From NCBI GenBank assembly GCA_001970955.1, contig MPUH01000067.1, positions 58,365 through 122,364 of the forward strand: a stretch of DNA of 64,000 bases, given 5' to 3'. Below are positions 60,301 through 64,000 of the stretch, piece by piece; the stretch's first letter is position 1; each line of letters starts with the position of its first letter. The notes beneath the pieces were generated by a model, which saw only the letters and a program-made list of their open reading frames with translations, ran no database searches and was not told the DNA's origin. Source of the DNA: Stentor coeruleus. Its lineage: Eukaryota; Ciliophora; Heterotrichea; Heterotrichida; Stentoridae. The translations under genes and the position numbers were made by a program.

Positions 60301-61175
60301 CTTGCAGAAATAATTGGTTCTTAGTTCTCCCTTTTATAGTGAATTTTATCCTTTATAGCTATGAGTTGTTTTTTATGCTAATCAGTATTTCAAAATATTT
60401 CGCAGAGTTTTGGAATGTGATTGATACAATTCGCTCTTGGTTATTTATAATTTATTCTGTGTTAGTTTGGTCAAACTACTTTAATATTGAGTCAGATAAA
60501 ACTGAAGACGAGAGATATCTGTTATCAATACTAATTTTTATTAGTTGGTTTAGAGGAATAACTTACTTTCGTATTACAACAAGTACACGTTATCTTATAA
60601 AACTGTTGTTTCAGGTATGTTGGGATATTTTACCTTTTCTTTTTATATTATTTTACTCAGTTATAGCATTTGCGCTGATGTTTAAAGCATTTGATGAAGA
60701 TTTTAACACAACATTTTTCCCATTCCTAACTTTTTCTTATAGTATTTTGTTAGGAAATTGGGATAAACCAACAAGTCCAGATTTTTTTTCATTGATACTC
60801 CTTTTAGCTACTGTATTAAATCCTGTTATTAGCCTTAATTTGCTTATTGCAATATTAACAGATACATATAAAACTGTAAACATTAACAAAGTGATTGCCG
60901 ACTCACAAGAATTAGCAACTATGATTCTAGAAGTAGAAACACTAATTTTCTGGAAACGGAGGGAAAATAATAAAATGTTTATTCAAATAGCAGATCATGA
61001 TTCAGTTGAAGATTTAGATGACTTAGAATATGATACAGCAATTGAAAAAATGAAAAGAAAAATCGTTAAAGTAAAAACAGATATTCACATAAACGACAAA
61101 ATTATGAATAAATTCGCAGAAGATGTCAAGTCTCTAACAATGAAGATCCAGCAAAAAATGAGTACTTTATGCTAA
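57372..61175 (+). CDS. WD40-TRP-like cation channel fusion
   Basis: 1267 residues. About 1-700 are WD40-type repeats (LFSASDDHRVIMWHI; DVLISAGEDSNVKIWDMHGE; YAAGHYANIIKF). About 730-900 is helical and resembles ankyrin-like linker sequence (HIYAYLNRSDLLKEAMEG; GISPLSISLKM). Residues about 948-1180 form six membrane helices in TRP order: S1 FIWIQAGVYVLYLIFLSLF, S4-linker FRGITYFRITTSTRYLIKLL, S5 LPFLFILFYSVIAFALMF, pore LTFSYSILLGNWD (about 1118-1131) and S6 VLNPVISLNLLIAILTDTY. A Lys/Glu coiled tail ends it. The combination of a WD40 head and a TRP-type channel is unusual outside ciliates. Confidence 0.85.
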   Translation: MRIDPEKLHQKNETHWDIIKTGTRLDKIPLPYDFDETTNHERSIALNNFNQSTTINSIMREVMNFFKINSSLSVKTPLNNSCFALSKDYLRIYFISIPADQTSRLGLISLVSEEVLIDEELYEKPLHTLALSPDEKYIYAAGHYANIIKFDSSTLDIITELSEHSRFINKILINNPGNYLFSASDDHRVIMWHIASDQITNATLFNTGGSCTTMDLSSDSKHLCVSSNDMSIYVYEISYDPDQTGKVIHRLPCNPPATAVKISPNKSFLAIGNKDGKIFLYRFDSGEFDYKFKHGSKILSIDINKTEDVLISAGEDSNVKIWDMHGEYDSIIFEKHKKAVKGAVFMKDQEKVCSFDDDKAFFVWKLPSFEVKKKLYTKNVRVLFLWYSKSKHVLEGICEYNDAYSILSWDDDGNIFKVADIEEMIPKTFHKIEGFKEVVVAGKAKADNENKGYNSKVSFFDTYERKCVRSFPVGGGIGSIIVSRDCKYCFLGQFFKVVVYLYSDFSVFREIFAIHGMVQAMALDNSTSQLYVFGNDEVLQKISIKLDDDDEFYKVVDWKSYKKVVEEVDIKITEVKRKRKEVNPEDDDNDEWENDYETTTESCFIEFSGDQNYIYFSYKENFEVIQSKSFSLILSLPIKYKQVITNLNYTLFLIRENGIDIYGSRSFQHFSSVEKTFSIQYAILSSDYQSIFFLTDDGLIKMHNQLQNKTITLLGDINRIGRYQLHIENLMNGIEESVFFDYQYLIEPVHINLLHIYAYLNRSDLLKEAMEGTDTHTPIGFFNSRDGISPLSISLKMNFSECTHSIISCLRKRIKNDYSLASAPKLLFQFVEENLIDLNRMGYKSLHKFYNDVLVIDRSLHLPNFCHAELELPIVVKSNMIFPSVKEFGISEETPDDGNSIIFRKSLLRMYTEIGSSKSIEFIESLENCKNEKIFEASIIRLILSEKWKFVRFFIWIQAGVYVLYLIFLSLFNVYAPCRNNWFLVLPFIVNFILYSYELFFMLISISKYFAEFWNVIDTIRSWLFIIYSVLVWSNYFNIESDKTEDERYLLSILIFISWFRGITYFRITTSTRYLIKLLFQVCWDILPFLFILFYSVIAFALMFKAFDEDFNTTFFPFLTFSYSILLGNWDKPTSPDFFSLILLLATVLNPVISLNLLIAILTDTYKTVNINKVIADSQELATMILEVETLIFWKRRENNKMFIQIADHDSVEDLDDLEYDTAIEKMKRKIVKVKTDIHINDKIMNKFAEDVKSLTMKIQQKMSTLC

Positions 61176-61210
61176 GATTAAAGCATATTCTTTTAATAAT
61201 AATCTTAAAA

Positions 61211-61906
61211 ATGTCGAGCTTTAAAAAAGCAATCCCAAAGCGCAAGTATAGAGAAAGGTCACAACCAGCTCATCGACAGCACTTAGGGATGCTTGAAAAA
61301 AAGCAAGACTATAAACTAAGATCCGAAGATACTCACAAAAAAGAGAAAATACTCAAAGATCTCTATGAAAAAGTTCAAAACAAAAGCCCTGACGAGTTTT
61401 ATTTCGGCATGCAAAATACAAGAATAATTGGAGGAAAGCACAGAAAAGAAAGTCAATTTATAGAGCCTGAGAAAGTAAAAAAACAAAAAATCCTTGATGG
61501 GAACTTACTTAATATGAAAGTTATGAACAAAATTTCTCAAAGCGAAAAACTTAAAGAATCTTTACATTTGATTGATGCCCCAGCACCTAATAAACATATT
61601 ATATTTGTTGATAATTCAGATAAACTTGAAACATTTGATTTAGCAAAACATTTCGATACAGTACCAGAACTTATTAACAATAAATCAAATCGACTTACTG
61701 TGTCACAGCTTTCATCTGTTAAGCTTCAGGAATACCCAGAACCTGAGGGTTATCAAGAGTTAGAAGTATTAGCGCAAGAAGAAAAAATTGTGTCAAAGTC
61801 TTTAGAAAAAAATATTCTTTCACGTAAACTGCTAGGAAAAGAGAAATATAAAGTTATTGATGAAGAGAAAAAACAATATAAGTGGTTTAGAGAAAGAAAA
61901 AGATAA
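61211..61906 (+). CDS. UTP11: Utp11, U3 snoRNP / small-subunit processome protein
   Basis: 231 residues from the Met of MSSFKKAIPKRKYRERSQP. The frame is open upstream to 61169, overlapping the channel stop, but family alignment places the start here. Conserved Utp11 segments: RERSQP, HLGMLEKKQDYKLRSEDTHK, NKSPDEFYFGM, NKHIIFVDNSDKLETFDLAKHFD and PELINNKSNRL. Utp11 is part of the nucleolar small-subunit processome that handles early 18S rRNA maturation. It begins 35 nt after the channel gene stop. No other domain is present. Confidence 0.92.
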   Translation: MSSFKKAIPKRKYRERSQPAHRQHLGMLEKKQDYKLRSEDTHKKEKILKDLYEKVQNKSPDEFYFGMQNTRIIGGKHRKESQFIEPEKVKKQKILDGNLLNMKVMNKISQSEKLKESLHLIDAPAPNKHIIFVDNSDKLETFDLAKHFDTVPELINNKSNRLTVSQLSSVKLQEYPEPEGYQELEVLAQEEKIVSKSLEKNILSRKLLGKEKYKVIDEEKKQYKWFRERKR

Positions 61907-61995
61907 GTAATAGAATCATTTATATATTCCTATAACTTTTTAAATACTAAATCTTATATAAAAATAATATGCCATATAATAATATCTAAAAAAAA

Positions 61996-62883
61996 ATGGA
62001 TCTAAACTCTTATGCCAAAAGCTTAAAAACAATCATAAGTATCATAGGTATAACAGTAGTCTCTGCAATAGTCCTTAAGAAATTCTTAACAAGGAAACCT
62101 CAAACAGCATTAAGAGGTTTAATATATAAAAACAACCCAGCAGCTATAGAAAAAATCCATACACAAGAAGAGTCAGTATCAGATGGAGATTTTAATTTTG
62201 TTGTATACCTTAAATCTCAAGAATCTCAAAAACCAAAAAGAGGCGCAAGGGTCACAAATCCTTTTCTTTATCCTTTTGAACCAGGAATGCTTATTAGAAA
62301 TTATGGAAATAACTACAGATTATTATATAATAAATACCCTGTTGTTGATAAACATTTGTTATTAGTAACATTTCAATATGAGAAACAAAGTGATTTATTG
62401 ACTAGAGAAGATTTAGAAAAAGCTTATGAAATTATATGTGAAATTGATGGGTTTGCTTTTTATAATAGTGGGGAGAACTCAGGACATAGTCAAGATCATA
62501 AACATATACAAATCTTACCGTATGAAAGTTTGTCAAGATTTCCACTTGAACAGCATATTCCTGCTTCGATGCAAGATACTGCGTTTACTTTGCCTTGCTA
62601 TGATTTCAAGCATTTCTTTCACCCTATTACTAATCCTAAAGAAGAATTGCATATTATTTACTCAAAACTCTTAGGTTTACTAACACCAACAAGTTACAAT
62701 TTGATCCTAACTCAGAACTGGATGCTTATGGTGAGTCGGGCAAAAGAGCGTAGTTTCAACCGTTTTGACTTAAACTCTGTAGCTTATGCAGGTTTTATCT
62801 TAGTTAAAAGCCCAGAAGATCTAGAATACCTTAAACAAGTAGGTCCACTCCAAATCCTTAGAGACGCCGCATCACAAGGTTAG
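61996..62883 (+). CDS. Ap4A phosphorylase / ATP adenylyltransferase-like, N-terminal membrane anchor
   Basis: 295 residues. The core matches the APA1/APA2 (HIT superfamily) family: NKYPVVDKHLLLVT, LTREDLEKAYEII, FAFYNSGENSGHSQDHKHIQ with the nucleotide-binding histidine triad H168-x-H170-x-Q172, and the C-terminal SYNLILTQNWMLMVSR segment. Such enzymes cleave diadenosine tetraphosphate using phosphate. Unlike soluble fungal enzymes this one has an N-terminal hydrophobic helix (residues about 11-28, IISIIGITVVSAIVLKKF), so it is probably anchored in a membrane. Start: first ATG. Confidence 0.85.
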   Translation: MDLNSYAKSLKTIISIIGITVVSAIVLKKFLTRKPQTALRGLIYKNNPAAIEKIHTQEESVSDGDFNFVVYLKSQESQKPKRGARVTNPFLYPFEPGMLIRNYGNNYRLLYNKYPVVDKHLLLVTFQYEKQSDLLTREDLEKAYEIICEIDGFAFYNSGENSGHSQDHKHIQILPYESLSRFPLEQHIPASMQDTAFTLPCYDFKHFFHPITNPKEELHIIYSKLLGLLTPTSYNLILTQNWMLMVSRAKERSFNRFDLNSVAYAGFILVKSPEDLEYLKQVGPLQILRDAASQG

Positions 62884-62914
62884 TTTAATTAAATATCATC
62901 ATAGGTTAATAAAT

Positions 62915-63865
62915 ATGAGCGAAAGTGAAGAAGAGACGTCAAAAAACATGACTGGGAATATGATTAAAAGGTACCTTTCTGAATATGGTCGCAATGCTGA
63001 AGGAACAGGTTACGCATACCTCAAACTTGACCTTGAATATCGAGAACTTGAGAATATTAGTGAAGAACTTAGTCCATATCAACAACTAAAATACTTACAT
63101 TTTTCAGGTAATCGATTTAGTAATATCATAGTCCTTAGTAGACTTCCAAATATCCTCAGACTAGAACTTGCTGGGAATCGTATTTCAAGTATAGAATTCT
63201 TCAATAACGAGGAAACTTTTATAAACTTGCAATACTTAGATCTTAGTAAAAACCTTATCCGTAACCTCACAGCTATAAAAGTCCCAAAACTCTTATTCTT
63301 ATCATTAAGTCAAAATGAAATTATTAATACAGATCAGTTCCTAGGACATCCAAATCTTAAAAAATTTGAACTTAGAGGGAATAAAATCGCTAATATCTCA
63401 GGGATTAAAAGTATGCCGAAACTTGAAGAATTATACTTGTCTGAGAATAATATATCACTTATTGATGCACTTGAAGAATTACCTTCACTTAAAAGACTTC
63501 ATTTAAGAAAAAATAATATTTCGGTTATTGAAGAAGATAAAGTCCCTGAACTTCCAGAATTGGTTTATTTGAATTTAAGGGAAAATTTATTGAGGGATGT
63601 TAATAAATTGACTTCGTTGAAAAAGTATTCAAAGCTAGAAAAAGTTGTACTTGCTGAGAATCCATGCTGGCCTTCTAATGAATTGATTAAGGAAATTCTG
63701 ATATTTATGCCAAGATTACAAGGGATTAATAAGCAGAATATTACGGATATTGATAGAGAAGCTGCTTATAATTTGGCTAGCGATAGATTCCAGGTTGCTG
63801 AAGCGGCGAGAAAGGAAGCTGAGAGAAAGGCTCAGGAAGCTCTTGATAAAGAGGTAAAGGATTAG
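62915..63865 (+). CDS. LRRC23: LRRC23-like leucine-rich-repeat protein
   Basis: 316 residues. After an acidic start (about 25 residues) come eight or nine SDS22-type leucine-rich repeats: YQQLKYLHFSGNRF, LPNILRLELAGNRIS, FINLQYLDLSKNLIR, PKLLFLSLSQNEI, PNLKKFELRGNKIA, PKLEELYLSENNIS, PSLKRLHLRKNNIS and PELVYLNLRENLLRDVNKLT. The capping segment KLEKVVLAENPC follows, and a basic-acidic helical tail. The AYLKLDLEYRELENIS start and the cap are characteristic of LRRC23, a radial-spoke head protein of motile cilia. It begins 31 nt after the adenylyltransferase stop. Confidence 0.8.
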   Translation: MSESEEETSKNMTGNMIKRYLSEYGRNAEGTGYAYLKLDLEYRELENISEELSPYQQLKYLHFSGNRFSNIIVLSRLPNILRLELAGNRISSIEFFNNEETFINLQYLDLSKNLIRNLTAIKVPKLLFLSLSQNEIINTDQFLGHPNLKKFELRGNKIANISGIKSMPKLEELYLSENNISLIDALEELPSLKRLHLRKNNISVIEEDKVPELPELVYLNLRENLLRDVNKLTSLKKYSKLEKVVLAENPCWPSNELIKEILIFMPRLQGINKQNITDIDREAAYNLASDRFQVAEAARKEAERKAQEALDKEVKD

Positions 63866-63872
63866 AAGATAC

Positions 63873-64000
63873 TTAAATCTTGTTAATATGCCTTTCTTGT
63901 TTTTCAAGTTCTAGGATTTTAAGCTGTTCTTGCATTTCACAAATTTGTGACTGTAACTTTGAAATCTCACAGGTTTTATTATGTATTATTCGTATTATTC
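63873..64000 (-). CDS. 3' end of a coiled-coil gene, cut by the window edge
   Basis: At least 41 residues of a frame that runs off the right edge. The visible C-terminus is coiled-coil (EISKLQSQICEMQEQLKILE, then LEKQERHINKI-stop). It converges with LRRC23, whose stop is only 7 nt away. The family cannot be judged from this fragment. Confidence 0.5.
   Translation of the reverse strand, partial: IIRIIHNKTCEISKLQSQICEMQEQLKILELEKQERHINKI

Noticed and set aside
1-64000. tRNA, rRNA, CRISPR arrays, insertion sequences, bacterial operons
   Set aside because: No T-loop GTTCGA-type boxes with acceptor stems, no spaced repeat array, no transposase, and no prokaryotic gene layout were seen.

Overview
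The window looks like a macronuclear contig from a heterotrich ciliate, most probably Stentor or a close relative. It is AT-rich and gene-dense, with short intergenic spacers. Genes on both strands read with the standard code: TGG for Trp, and TAA, TAG and TGA all as stops, which argues against codes that reassign UGA or UAR. Four 15-nt GT...AG introns can be recognised because removing them restores conserved reading frames. Introns of 15-16 nt with the standard code are an established trait of Stentor. No bacterial operons, rRNA, tRNA, CRISPR or transposon was found.

Layout. 1-5 kb: an RRM-like protein, a tail-anchored TPR protein, an F-box protein and a Rab GTPase. 5-9.5 kb: a membrane RBR ubiquitin ligase broken by a duplication containing an N, a WD40 pseudogene, and a TPR/IQ protein. 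9.7-17 kb: a SAXO-type microtubule protein, a Sec1/Munc18 protein, a LITAF-like protein and a WD40 protein. 17.5-22 kb: two acyl-CoA synthetase paralogues, one of which has lost key catalytic residues. 22.9-33 kb: a decayed gene, a short coiled coil, an LSD1-type zinc-finger protein, a Maf pyrophosphatase, a TTLL3/8-type glycylase, a WD40 protein, a GMAP-210-like golgin, a coiled-coil protein, and small proteins including a split gene revealed only by its 15-nt intron. 33-42 kb: a Nup98-like protein without FG repeats, CFAP52, an MTRFR-like release factor, a 1293-residue coiled-coil protein and a putatively acylated small protein. 42-47.5 kb: small hypotheticals, an HslU pseudogene and an EF-hand protein. 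48-55 kb: a ~1956-residue Cys-rich/LamG-like multi-pass receptor and a cAMP-receptor-like GPCR. 56-64 kb: a basic protein, a WD40-TRP-like channel fusion, Utp11, a membrane-anchored Ap4A phosphorylase-like protein, LRRC23, and the 3' end of one more coiled-coil gene.

How the genes fit together. Several encode parts or modifiers of cilia and microtubules (SAXO, TTLL3/8, CFAP52, LRRC23, possibly the giant coiled coil and the EF-hand and IQ proteins), as expected for a heavily ciliated cell. Others serve membrane traffic (Rab, Sec1, golgin, LITAF), signalling (GPCR, channel, receptor) and housekeeping (Utp11, Maf, MTRFR, Nup98).

A strong strand asymmetry marks gene direction: on the coding strand, 5' flanks are nearly free of G and 3' flanks nearly free of C. 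It correctly orients the decayed genes as well. The most interesting items are the acyl-CoA synthetase pseudoenzyme, the WD40-channel fusion, the strand-skew signature, the modular receptor, and several gene remnants hidden in apparently empty spacers.
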